64,000 bases of DNA, taken from NCBI GenBank assembly GCA_973895155.1, contig OZ316894.1:9114001-9178000 (forward strand), in the 5' to 3' direction. The notes below the pieces were generated by a model that saw only the letters and a program-made list of their open reading frames with translations, did no database searches and was not told the origin of the DNA. Source of the DNA: Marsupella aquatica. Taxonomy: Eukaryota; Marchantiophyta. Shown here piece by piece: positions 24,401 to 32,720 of this stretch. The position numbers and the translations under genes were made by a program. Each line of letters opens with the position of its first letter. The first letter of the stretch is position 1.

Positions 24401-27400
24401 GGCACCGATGTGCCAGCCGACTCGGAGCCTTCAGACAAGGTGCTCGGAGACGAAGGTTTTGGTTTAAGGTTTAGGGTTTTGACAACAATTACCTCCTCAT
24501 CGATATCAAATTGGGTTCTGATCCGTACCTCAGTGCTCGGAGACGAAGGTTTTGGTTCAGGGTTTAGGGATTTGACAACAATTACCTCCTCATTGATACC
24601 AGACAGGGTTCCGATCCGTACCTCAGTGCTGGTAGTTTGTGAATCTCTACGGGGAACAGGAGAAGGGGTTCCTAGCCCTGACTCTGACGATAATCCCTCG
24701 AAGCTTTTGGATCGACGAACTCCCGCCCCTCTCTCGCTACCTGGAGTTGAGATGCTAAAGGCTCGCTCACTGGCAGTTTCGTAATTTGATTCTGAAGGAG
24801 ATTGTACGCTAAGTTCTGGGTTCCCTGCTATTCCCCTGACATCTGCATATTCGCTGGCACTGGGCCCTTCTTCATCGAGGTTGGTGTCGCCCTCGTAATT
24901 ATCTTCATCCAAAGTTATAATTGGAGATTGTGACTCTGTCTCCTGATCGTATAGTTCTTCTCCAACGCTTGAAATCACTTCAAAAGCATTTCTATTTTCT
25001 GTATCGATTACAGTATTTGAAACCGATCTAAGAGCATCTCTATTCTCTAAGCGCGGAGTGTCCGAAATCACTTCACTCGCATCATGAGCAGATCGAGAAG
25101 TAGATCCCAGTTGGTCATCGTGTCCCTTTAAGTAGCCTGCATCGTCACCCTCGGATTTTATTTCCTCAACCTTGACATCGGGTATGGGAGGAGATTCATT
25201 TTCGAGCGGGATCACATGTTCTTCAAAGGTAATGATCTGTTCAATCTGCACATTTAGAGTCCGCTGATTGTTAGGGAAATCATAGTTTTCGGTAGGCAAG
25301 CCACCTTCGGTCTGATCAAGATCAACTCCCTGTAAAACATCAAATGTTTGACCTCTAACGCCGCCGTGGTTTATGTTAATGCCGCGTTGAAGCTCACTAT
25401 CTTCCTCCACAGCTATTCTAGGTTGGGATGCGGTATTGTCATCGTCCTGACCATACAATGCGTTTCCGGCGCTCGAAACAACATCAAAACCATGTCTATC
25501 CTCCGCATCCTTTTGAACGTTTGAAGTCGATCTAAAAGCATATCTATTGTCTGAGAGCGAAATGTCCCAATCTCCTTCACTCGAATCAGCAGATCGAAAG
25601 GAAGGCGATGGTAATTGGGTATCCTCTGCATGCGATTTATTCCCAAGTCTGTTCGCATCTCTCTCAAAATCCTGGATCTCTTCAATCTTCAAGCCATCGT
25701 TAATATGATCCAGACCACCTTCCCTTGAAACTTCTGTGGTCGGAGAAGATTTTGATAAACCTTTGTTCAAGATTATTTTCCTGAATATTTGGTAAGCTGC
25801 GTCAGATCCAAGATGGGACTCGTCTTGAGGAGATTGAAGGCCTCGTTGCTTGGACGTCTCTTTCTTAAATTTTAACACAGCCAAGTCTAGGCCTCTGACA
25901 TGGCGCGACTCCAAACGAGATTGCTCGTCTTCTTTCAAAAAACCTTTCTTCACTGTATCCATGTCATCAGACGGTCCGTTCTCTCTAGACTTGGGAGGTC
26001 TCTCGTGGCTCCGTGCGACCATTTCCCAAGCAGCAAGTTTTTCAGAGAACTTCAATTTGGGAAAGTTCTGATCAATCATTGTGGATCTTGTAAACATCTT
26101 GTTACTTTCTAATATTTGCCCATCTTCCTTCTCATCCACAGTTATGAATCTGGTTTCCAACTTGTACCCATGTATTTCTTCGTGCGTGACTTTCTCGTCG
26201 TCATGCGCGATCTGGAAACCTTCGTGCGTGGAGCCTCGACGACTCTTGGCGTGAGACGAGCCTAAAGAACCATATTCGAGTTCACCCAACGATTCAGAAT
26301 GATCTCCAACCCGGCCTTGCGCAAGATGCCAGGAGTCGACTTGCCTTCCATCTTTCTGGTGAGGAAGACGTTCATGACGCAAATCTTCTTCCTCGTCTAG
26401 CAATAATCGGGATGAAACAGATGGAAGGTAATTTCCATCCTGTTGACTGTCACCTTTGTGCGCATGGCTGGAAATTTGATGGTCCACTTCTTCTATATGA
26501 TACATATCCCGCCTCTCGACAACAGGCTTTTGGAATTGCTGGTGTTTGGATACTAAAGCACCTTCCTCGTACAGGAACGATTCGTCCAGAGTCTTAACTT
26601 GATGATCACCCCCCTTATTAACTCTGTCATGGGGGTGTTGTGTGCTTGGCAATAATTCGCTATGTTCTTCGAAAGGATGACTAGTAGTAGCTTGGTAGTC
26701 TGATTGGTAAGATGGAGATGCAGAAGATGAGGGAAATCGGTTTTCTATGTCCTCTTCATTCATAAGCTGAGCAGTCCCTAGAGCAGTGTGTTCGAAGGCC
26801 CTATACATTTGACCTAATTTACTTAGTTGACTAAAGTTATCTTCCTCTGCCTCAAGCTTGTAATTCCTAGATTCAAGTTCCTTCTCGAATTTCTCATCTT
26901 TCTCAGTCGGGATTACATCCTCAGAATCGTGAGACGTCGAAGGGCTTGAATTGTTATTGACTTCGTCGGCAAACCGACCCTCTCGTCGCTCTAGCTGAAA
27001 TTCTTGACCCTCCTCTTTCTCCACAGTACGGAGGACTTGCTGCATTTCAGGTGTAACAAGCGCTGAGCTCAGCTCTTTCTCTACTCCAGTCGGTGTTTTA
27101 TACTCACTATCATGATCACCATCCTCAGCGTAAACAACGGAAGGTTCTCCCAAAAGTTCAGTTACCGTAACTTCATCCTCTGTTCTTGCGTTGCCTTGTT
27201 CCTGTTCCTCATTGTCAGTGACGATAACCAATTCTTCCACAGTTTCAATCTCGATTTCAAACATTCGAGGCTGATTAGGAGCATCTACTGATCCGAGAGG
27301 AATTTGGCTTATTAGCTGAAGTGCATCTGCAGCTAGAGCAAGGGTTCGGTCCACTGATTCCAGCGATTCTGGCGAATTAGTGGTACCTTGAAGGTCGCTC

Positions 27401-30400
27401 ATGATGTGACCCAAGTCCTTTTGCTCGTATATACGTTCTTCCTGAGACTGGAATTCGAATGAACGTCCATCATTTGCCAGACGACCGCTTGCGTCAACTA
27501 CAGTAAAGTCACCTGGTGTTGAGTACGCTTCTGTCAGGTCGTGTAATTTTCTAGAGATCTCGGTTAGAAGTTCGGAACGATGACTTTCGCTGCTGCTTTC
27601 GAGTCTGCGTTCACTGTTACTTTCGTTCTCTTCCACGGTGTGACCAGCAACTCGGTATTCATTGTTGAGTTCAGATGATCCTACACTTTCCAGAGGACCG
27701 CCTTCTTTGATTAATGCCTCCTTGTAAGCTGTTAATAGCTTGGAAATCTCAGGGTTTCTTTGAAATTGTCCATCAGAAGAAGATCCATCTGTATCTTCAT
27801 TGGAACCTGGACGAACAAGGTTGTTCAGGTATTCAGCTATTGCACCATTGTTCAATTCATTGGATTCATGATGTTCAAAACTGCCTAGACCTTGGTCGGA
27901 TTCTGAAAAGCAACGAGGAACAGTACCTGAATCAATCAGTGCGTCTGATGGATTCTGTGGCACCACATTGTTTGAAGTGTCGCCTGCTGTTGAAGTGGAT
28001 GTCATATCATGAATGTTGTCAGATACTTGGCTACATTCGATTTTATCATGACCAAAGGAGTCAGGCACTGCTTCAGGGAGAGGGTTCTCCCCATTGCCAT
28101 TAACAAGTTCAGCTCGATCCGCAGTTTTGGCCTGTGATCCTGGTTCGTTATCCATCGTAGACACCTGACCTTCAAGATTCTTCAGGGAACCTGAAGATTT
28201 ATTGTTCCCATCTCCCTTAGGGTCAAATGATTGTCTAAAGTATGTTTTCTCAGGGGTGAAGAATGTTGAAGTCGTAAGACTGTCCAAATTTGGTTTTTCA
28301 TCCTCTTGTCGATACAGATGGGATTTCATAGGATATTCATATTTAGCCTGCATTTTCCTCCTGAAGTTCGAAACTGAAGGACTCAAAGCTTGCGGAGGAT
28401 CAGTAGGACTTGGACATCGAGACGGTCTTCCAGAGTATTGTGCCACAGCTGCTCTATTCGTGTGTGGCCAGTTTGATGTCCCTCTTGGAGTGGACGGTGT
28501 TTGGTAAGGCGCTGTTCTGTTAGGAGACCTTGACAGCCCAGTGCGATTTCCATCCTTTTGTTCTCTGTTTCCTACAGCCCTGGAAGCGAATGGGAATAAA
28601 CAGTCTGCTCTTGGACACAGACGAGCTTCATATTCTTCCTCATGAGGTTTCAGTTTAGAGTCGGTCTTCATGTTCTTTGAATTCATTCTTTTGTTACCAA
28701 CGCTTGTAGAATTTAAGGGACTCCTCTTCGGCGTCCATTCTTTACTATCGACCGATTTGATGTGCCCCGTTCCCTTCTGTAGAGGTGAGCCCGGTCGTTC
28801 GGAAAGAACTCGGAGTCCGGATGGGTCTTTCCTAGATAGAAAGATCTTCACTCGAGGCACATTTTCCAGAGGCGGTCGTTGTTTTGCCAGATTTCTTGGA
28901 TGATCTTGAGATTGAAAGCACGACATCTGATTCCTGCTCACATCTGAATGATCACGAAGAGGATTTCTACTCTTCCTTTGGGGTGTACATGGGCCCGAAT
29001 TGGGTCTCGAGGCCCTGCTGTAGACCTGTCGTCGACGTTTCGTGAATATACAGCATCTGGACGTTCCCCTTGAAGTCAGGAGGCGTTTATCCTCCTCCCC
29101 TGCAGATCGCCTTCTCCGTGTTTGCAACTTAGAAAGCGATTTAAAGGGCCACCATAGAAATAAGAGGCCATTCTTGACCACAGAAAAGCTCGACTTCCGC
29201 TTCGAATCAAGATCTGGTTTACGTGACCTGAAAGGAGCCAGGCTTCTTCTGGTTTTGGAGAGCTTTCCCTTTATGTTCAAATCTTCACAAGGATGTGGGT
29301 GCATTGAAGATTTATGACCTTCGCCACCGTCTCCCTTTCTTGGAGTCCTGGACATCCTCGGGGATCGGAGATGGTGAGGAAGATGATGGCAATGGAAGTG
29401 TAGACTGGAAGGGCTATTTGCAGAGTGTGCATGGTCCCTAAGAAGTCTAAATTCTTTCCTGGGAGTGCATTGACTCGGAGACAGTTTGCAATTTAAGGAC
29501 CTTCCGCTCTGTCCTGATTCTGCAGGAGAACCAACTTTAGCACGATCAGAATCGGAAAGTTCAGGACTCGTACTAATTTTTAGAGGCCTTTCTGAAAATT
29601 TAGCCTTTAGGGAATCAGGAGCAGACAGAACCTCCAATTTTTGATGCTTTCCAGGAGGATGAGCTGGGGAAGAGTTGCCGCTCTTTTCTACGTGATGAGG
29701 AACCTCCTCCATTGAAGGCTGGGGTGAGTGCAGCCTTTTTTTCCCATGGTGGGGTGCAGCCTGAGAGACTGGCAAAGCCTTCCAGTTCGACTCGGAGCTG
29801 TGAGAAGTGTTGCTTTGCCAAACGTGTCCTTCTTCCGTGATCCGAGAGTGCACAGAACTAACAGCAATTTGACGTGACTCGTCTTTTCTCATCTTCTCAC
29901 TATGGTGGGATTTAGCTACACGTCTAGAATGTTCATTATTCAGCTTAAGATGAGGGAGTCTGGAATTGCCGAGATGTTTTATATCCTTACCCCGGTTTGG
30001 GAGCACCTTCTTCTGCAAACGGCTGCTCTTGGTGGCACTGTGGTGAACATTTCCGTCACCATGAGAAGTTTGAAATTTCGGAGGGTGGTGTTCAAGTTGT
30101 TGCTCATGAGACCGCTGCCTCTCAGAATCAGATCGAGGAGGAGATTCCGCCGAGCGATGGGACAAGGGAGGGTGTTGTTTACTTGGGTGTTGATCATGAT
30201 GAGACCTGGGCCTCTCAGAGTGATCAGATCGAGGAGCACCATCCGCCGAGTGATGCAGACCGTGGCCAGGAGATTTTGCACGTCTGTCGGACATGGCGTT
30301 CTCGTCATGGCCATGCTTTTCGAACTCCTCCTTGGACAGAATTTTCATTGGAATCGCCTGCCCACACAGGAGTGCATCCTCAGCTCTCACATCTGCCCTC

Positions 30401-31116
30401 TTCTCTTTAAGATATGCCCTTAAAGTACTTCTCCAAAGGCATTCATCTCCAAGAGGAGGCCTTTGAATGAGGTCTCTATAGTATCTTGGTTCTGGACGAA
30501 CCGGTAATCTTTCTACAAGTAGTTCATGTCTTAAAGGGTCTGAAAAATTCCTTATGTCAGGCGGGTGCCATGCTAGGGCGTTTAAGCCCTGAATCCCTCG
30601 CTTTCTCCTACCTGCTCGCCTACCTGGCGAAAGTGATAATGTTCTTCTACACCGTGATAAGGGGTCACGATAATACCCAACATTACCTGCTGCTTTGAAA
30701 GGAACGATGGACCTCATGTTATCGAAATTCGGTCCCCCCGGAGATCCACCCCCTCTCCTAGAACAATCTTCTTGACACCCATCTCTTTGGCACTGGGTGT
30801 AATAAGGATAGCCTTCAAAAATTGAGAGAGCATCTGGATCCATTTGTCTCTCTGCAGGATTTCCACTCGTGGAATGGTCCATGCGCTCGATAGGCTCTCC
30901 ATGACAACAATGATGTACTTCTGGATCTGCTTGTAGCTCCGGTTCAGGCTCTTTAGCTTCAGGGTAGAATCTCAAGTTCTCTTTCCAAGCAACATCAGAA
31001 TCATAGTAAGATGGACGGTCAGACTCTGTTGGTCGACATGAGAAGTCCTTAAAATCCTCCACCTCATCTTCGGATAATTCGTCCGCAAAAGAAAAGCATG
31101 CAGCTATACATGGCAC
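21472..31116 (-). CDS. Giant disordered protein with C-terminal 83-residue tandem repeats
   Basis: A single uninterrupted frame of 3,214 codons runs to a stop at 21472. The first codon here is GTG and the frame stays open to about 31190, so the true N-terminus is either the ATG at 30882 or an upstream spliced exon. The N-terminal third is basic and His/Ser/Arg-rich with runs such as RRAGRRKRG. The middle (about residues 1000-2200) is strongly acidic, Glu/Asp/Ser-rich. From about residue 2240 a repeated module appears: RRSSSFDGLP, then SLFVRPVLKKSLV, then a helix ending RLRSEQ. About eleven modules are present; six are exact 83-residue units. The C-terminus ends with basic PRKRVKF, a possible nuclear signal. 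RRSSSF fits basophilic-kinase phosphorylation. This layout resembles large phospho-regulated scaffold proteins in style only; I do not recognise a family. Confidence 0.85.
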   Translation of the reverse strand: MPCIAACFSFADELSEDEVEDFKDFSCRPTESDRPSYYDSDVAWKENLRFYPEAKEPEPELQADPEVHHCCHGEPIERMDHSTSGNPAERQMDPDALSIFEGYPYYTQCQRDGCQEDCSRRGGGSPGGPNFDNMRSIVPFKAAGNVGYYRDPLSRCRRTLSLSPGRRAGRRKRGIQGLNALAWHPPDIRNFSDPLRHELLVERLPVRPEPRYYRDLIQRPPLGDECLWRSTLRAYLKEKRADVRAEDALLCGQAIPMKILSKEEFEKHGHDENAMSDRRAKSPGHGLHHSADGAPRSDHSERPRSHHDQHPSKQHPPLSHRSAESPPRSDSERQRSHEQQLEHHPPKFQTSHGDGNVHHSATKSSRLQKKVLPNRGKDIKHLGNSRLPHLKLNNEHSRRVAKSHHSEKMRKDESRQIAVSSVHSRITEEGHVWQSNTSHSSESNWKALPVSQAAPHHGKKRLHSPQPSMEEVPHHVEKSGNSSPAHPPGKHQKLEVLSAPDSLKAKFSERPLKISTSPELSDSDRAKVGSPAESGQSGRSLNCKLSPSQCTPRKEFRLLRDHAHSANSPSSLHFHCHHLPHHLRSPRMSRTPRKGDGGEGHKSSMHPHPCEDLNIKGKLSKTRRSLAPFRSRKPDLDSKRKSSFSVVKNGLLFLWWPFKSLSKLQTRRRRSAGEEDKRLLTSRGTSRCCIFTKRRRQVYSRASRPNSGPCTPQRKSRNPLRDHSDVSRNQMSCFQSQDHPRNLAKQRPPLENVPRVKIFLSRKDPSGLRVLSERPGSPLQKGTGHIKSVDSKEWTPKRSPLNSTSVGNKRMNSKNMKTDSKLKPHEEEYEARLCPRADCLFPFASRAVGNREQKDGNRTGLSRSPNRTAPYQTPSTPRGTSNWPHTNRAAVAQYSGRPSRCPSPTDPPQALSPSVSNFRRKMQAKYEYPMKSHLYRQEDEKPNLDSLTTSTFFTPEKTYFRQSFDPKGDGNNKSSGSLKNLEGQVSTMDNEPGSQAKTADRAELVNGNGENPLPEAVPDSFGHDKIECSQVSDNIHDMTSTSTAGDTSNNVVPQNPSDALIDSGTVPRCFSESDQGLGSFEHHESNELNNGAIAEYLNNLVRPGSNEDTDGSSSDGQFQRNPEISKLLTAYKEALIKEGGPLESVGSSELNNEYRVAGHTVEENESNSERRLESSSESHRSELLTEISRKLHDLTEAYSTPGDFTVVDASGRLANDGRSFEFQSQEERIYEQKDLGHIMSDLQGTTNSPESLESVDRTLALAADALQLISQIPLGSVDAPNQPRMFEIEIETVEELVIVTDNEEQEQGNARTEDEVTVTELLGEPSVVYAEDGDHDSEYKTPTGVEKELSSALVTPEMQQVLRTVEKEEGQEFQLERREGRFADEVNNNSSPSTSHDSEDVIPTEKDEKFEKELESRNYKLEAEEDNFSQLSKLGQMYRAFEHTALGTAQLMNEEDIENRFPSSSASPSYQSDYQATTSHPFEEHSELLPSTQHPHDRVNKGGDHQVKTLDESFLYEEGALVSKHQQFQKPVVERRDMYHIEEVDHQISSHAHKGDSQQDGNYLPSVSSRLLLDEEEDLRHERLPHQKDGRQVDSWHLAQGRVGDHSESLGELEYGSLGSSHAKSRRGSTHEGFQIAHDDEKVTHEEIHGYKLETRFITVDEKEDGQILESNKMFTRSTMIDQNFPKLKFSEKLAAWEMVARSHERPPKSRENGPSDDMDTVKKGFLKEDEQSRLESRHVRGLDLAVLKFKKETSKQRGLQSPQDESHLGSDAAYQIFRKIILNKGLSKSSPTTEVSREGGLDHINDGLKIEEIQDFERDANRLGNKSHAEDTQLPSPSFRSADSSEGDWDISLSDNRYAFRSTSNVQKDAEDRHGFDVVSSAGNALYGQDDDNTASQPRIAVEEDSELQRGININHGGVRGQTFDVLQGVDLDQTEGGLPTENYDFPNNQRTLNVQIEQIITFEEHVIPLENESPPIPDVKVEEIKSEGDDAGYLKGHDDQLGSTSRSAHDASEVISDTPRLENRDALRSVSNTVIDTENRNAFEVISSVGEELYDQETESQSPIITLDEDNYEGDTNLDEEGPSASEYADVRGIAGNPELSVQSPSESNYETASERAFSISTPGSERGAGVRRSKSFEGLSSESGLGTPSPVPRRDSQTTSTEVRIGTLSGINEEVIVVKSLNPEPKPSSPSTEVRIRTQFDIDEEVIVVKTLNLKPKPSSPSTLSEGSESAGTSVPARSKTRKSLFVRPVLKESLVAGSETARILAQVRSEQIQPAAQQPPPASITNAQRVNTESAGDRMGVRRSSSFDGLPSSGSAPGDLGRSRSRKSLFVRPVLKKSLVGDAETEQTISRVRSEQLSANTETSSSELNAQRLNTRSARDETGVRRSSSFGELPKLGSDPESLGRGRSRTSLFVRPVLKKSLVEDAETEQTLSRLRFEQFQGDTETSSSELNAQRLNTGTARDETGVRRSSSFDGLPGSGSAPGDLRPGRSRKSLFVRPVLKKSLVLDAETEQTLSRLRSEQFPGDTETSSSELNAQKLNTRSARDETGVRRSSSFDGVPSSGLDPGDLGRGRSRKSLFVRPVLKKSLVADAGTEETLSRLRSEQIPGNTETSSTELNAQTLNTRTARDETEVRRSSSFDGLPSSGSDPGDLGRGRSRKSLFVRPVLKKSLVLDAETEQTLSRLRSEQFPGDTETSSSELNAQKLNTRSARDETGVRRSSSFDGLPSSGSDPGDLGRGRSRKSLFVRPVLKKSLVADAGTEETLSRLRSEQLNEADGPLSGNAETSSSELKLNAKDGQSGESTLVPTARSRKSLFVRPVLKKSLVADSENAEVFARLQSDQQSAQDTSSGQSFGSREGEGRGVGRSPSFGGLVVGGAGSSSSEGSDGKSVLQPLRPRQSLFVRPVLKKSLVLGDEDTAKQFTRLQSEQNEAEQRGPTRPGAAFEGLLFGSRSSPLTSSESSEEGSVTRSRKSSSFVRPVLKRSLMADSGTERIFAQLQSEQAAQIEEDTRNQQRQFETRQGVGLSRSASFEGLPKASGSASPTNSEGSDESSMPVRDSRRASFKRPLLKKSLVVDAETRKGFAQLQSEQRDVVEDTKLQEQRLNSPGSASFEGLPFEPRTFPPTNSEGSTDARVEPETTNIFAQLQAEQNKLESEQLSKETPQSSAAEGPKGPRVRKSSLKRSLNITSNADQQQSENQQAPPRKRVKFES
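22740..24245 (-). repeat. 249-bp in-frame tandem array (six units)
   Basis: The word GAGCGNCGGACT occurs at 22949, 23198, 23447, 23696, 23945 and 24194, exactly 249 bases apart each time, which equals 83 codons. Less regular relatives of the unit extend on both sides, from about 21.8 to 24.4 kb. Units two apart (498 bp) are more alike than neighbours, for example around 22951 and 23449. Confidence 0.95.
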
Positions 31117-31625
31117 TTTTTTAATCCCTGGGGGGCATCTTTCTTCTGTCTTTCTGATACACGCTAGTGTGATCTGTTTCTGTTCAATTCAGGTGCAGTT
31201 CCAGAGCTTTTAGGATTCCATTGTCATTGTTCAAACCATGTTACTGATGTTCCCCTAATTGACACGTAGGCAATTATTATCGCACGATCTCGCCTAATAG
31301 TAAGCATTAACCCTGCCAATCTGTACAAACTGACTACAGCTACGGATTCAATATGTGAACCGCTGCTCATCAGTCTCTAGGTCTGTGTAGGAAAGTATCT
31401 AAACGAGAGCTACGACCGTTCTGAGCATGTAACTCTGCGTCATGAAGCTGAGCATCATGATTAAAGTGGATGAGACAAGTGAAGAATGGAAGAGAGGATT
31501 TGTGAGCCAGGGATTCGTTTACAAATCAGTTATTTCCACTGGAGCAAAAAAGTGCATCAAACACTTTACCCCTATTTTAACAAACTCATCACAAACTTCA
31601 TTTCGATTGGCATCCCAGCTAGCTT

Positions 31626-32720
31626 TCAGACCAAGTCTTTGATTGGATGAATGTGAGAAATTTGGTACAGTACCGCATGATTGGCAATCGGTGCAGATTT
31701 ATGAAGGAACACTTTACAACCCCTTCGTAAACCCTTGACAGATGAGACCGCTGCTTTAGTTACAACGGGGCCGTACACGTGAATGCTGTCGTTCAAAACT
31801 CTGAGAGAACATACTGCAAAGTGGTGGGCCATCTCAAGACCCACGTATGCCAAAATTCGCAGTCCTACGCATGAAACGGCAAGGCCAGTGCTACAATGTT
31901 CCTTCATCTTTTCCACTCGGGCGTCGCCCACAGGCAGAAGCTTTACTTCAACAACTTCGTCGGGTGGCGGAGGAGGAGGCATGAGCTCTGCAGGCATTGC
32001 TATGTTCTCAGGCTCTGGCTCAGTCTCTGGTTCTACGCTATCATGCAAAAGCTTCAGGCTTATCTGATTAGCTGTATCGGAAGAAGAGAACAGGGAGACT
32101 CGGACATTCCTAGGTCTGGCCACAAAGTCTGTAGCTTCCATTAGTTCGGGAGGCTGTTCTACAGGCTTCACGTTCAGTTGGAGTTTCACAGGTTTTGGAT
32201 AAAGGCAACTGGGAAGATTTTCCTGATCATACCGGAAAATCTCTGCGGGTAGGCATCGACCTTCCTGAGGAGAGGCCATCATGGCTCGTGCCGAGGAAAT
32301 GGGGTAGCACCCCACTTCTGTTGTCTGTCTCTGGGTAGATTTCACAGATATGATCTCATCTGCAGCTCTGCCAGGCAATATCTGGTGTTGAGAAATTTGG
32401 ACATCCCTGTTGCCGCCGAGGTAGGAATAGTTAGAATGATCGCCATTCCTTGAGTAGTAAGGGAAACAATCGATACCAGCCACTGGTGCCCTTGATGAGA
32501 TTCTCAACTCTGTACATTGACGTGGGTGGAATGCATCTGAGCCAGGACCATTTGGCAAAGCTACGAGACGATCAGTATGAACTGTGCGCATAACATTTCT
32601 CTCAAAATGTACTGGAACGCGGTTTCCCAGGTGGGAAGGCACATCAGGGCGCCCTCTTTCAGAAATGACAGGAAGGTGGTGTCTGTCGTTATGATGGTGA
32701 TTGGAGCTACCCCTTGTCAT
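31626..32720 (-). CDS. Unknown 364-residue protein upstream of the giant repeat protein
   Basis: The frame starts with ATG at 32720. The first 180 residues are His/Arg/Asn-rich and probably disordered. A Pro-rich segment (MPAELMPPPPPPDEVVEVK) follows. The last 95 residues look folded and amphipathic, with little charge (VSCVGLRILAYVGLEMAHHF), and end IHPIKDLV. I recognise no family. It lies about 500 bases upstream of the giant frame on the same strand. Possible donors near its 3' end (for example GCG|GTACTG) mean it could be an upstream exon of that gene, but the phases I tested did not give a convincing join. It may equally be an independent gene. Confidence 0.55.
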   Translation of the reverse strand: MTRGSSNHHHNDRHHLPVISERGRPDVPSHLGNRVPVHFERNVMRTVHTDRLVALPNGPGSDAFHPRQCTELRISSRAPVAGIDCFPYYSRNGDHSNYSYLGGNRDVQISQHQILPGRAADEIISVKSTQRQTTEVGCYPISSARAMMASPQEGRCLPAEIFRYDQENLPSCLYPKPVKLQLNVKPVEQPPELMEATDFVARPRNVRVSLFSSSDTANQISLKLLHDSVEPETEPEPENIAMPAELMPPPPPPDEVVEVKLLPVGDARVEKMKEHCSTGLAVSCVGLRILAYVGLEMAHHFAVCSLRVLNDSIHVYGPVVTKAAVSSVKGLRRGCKVFLHKSAPIANHAVLYQISHIHPIKDLV

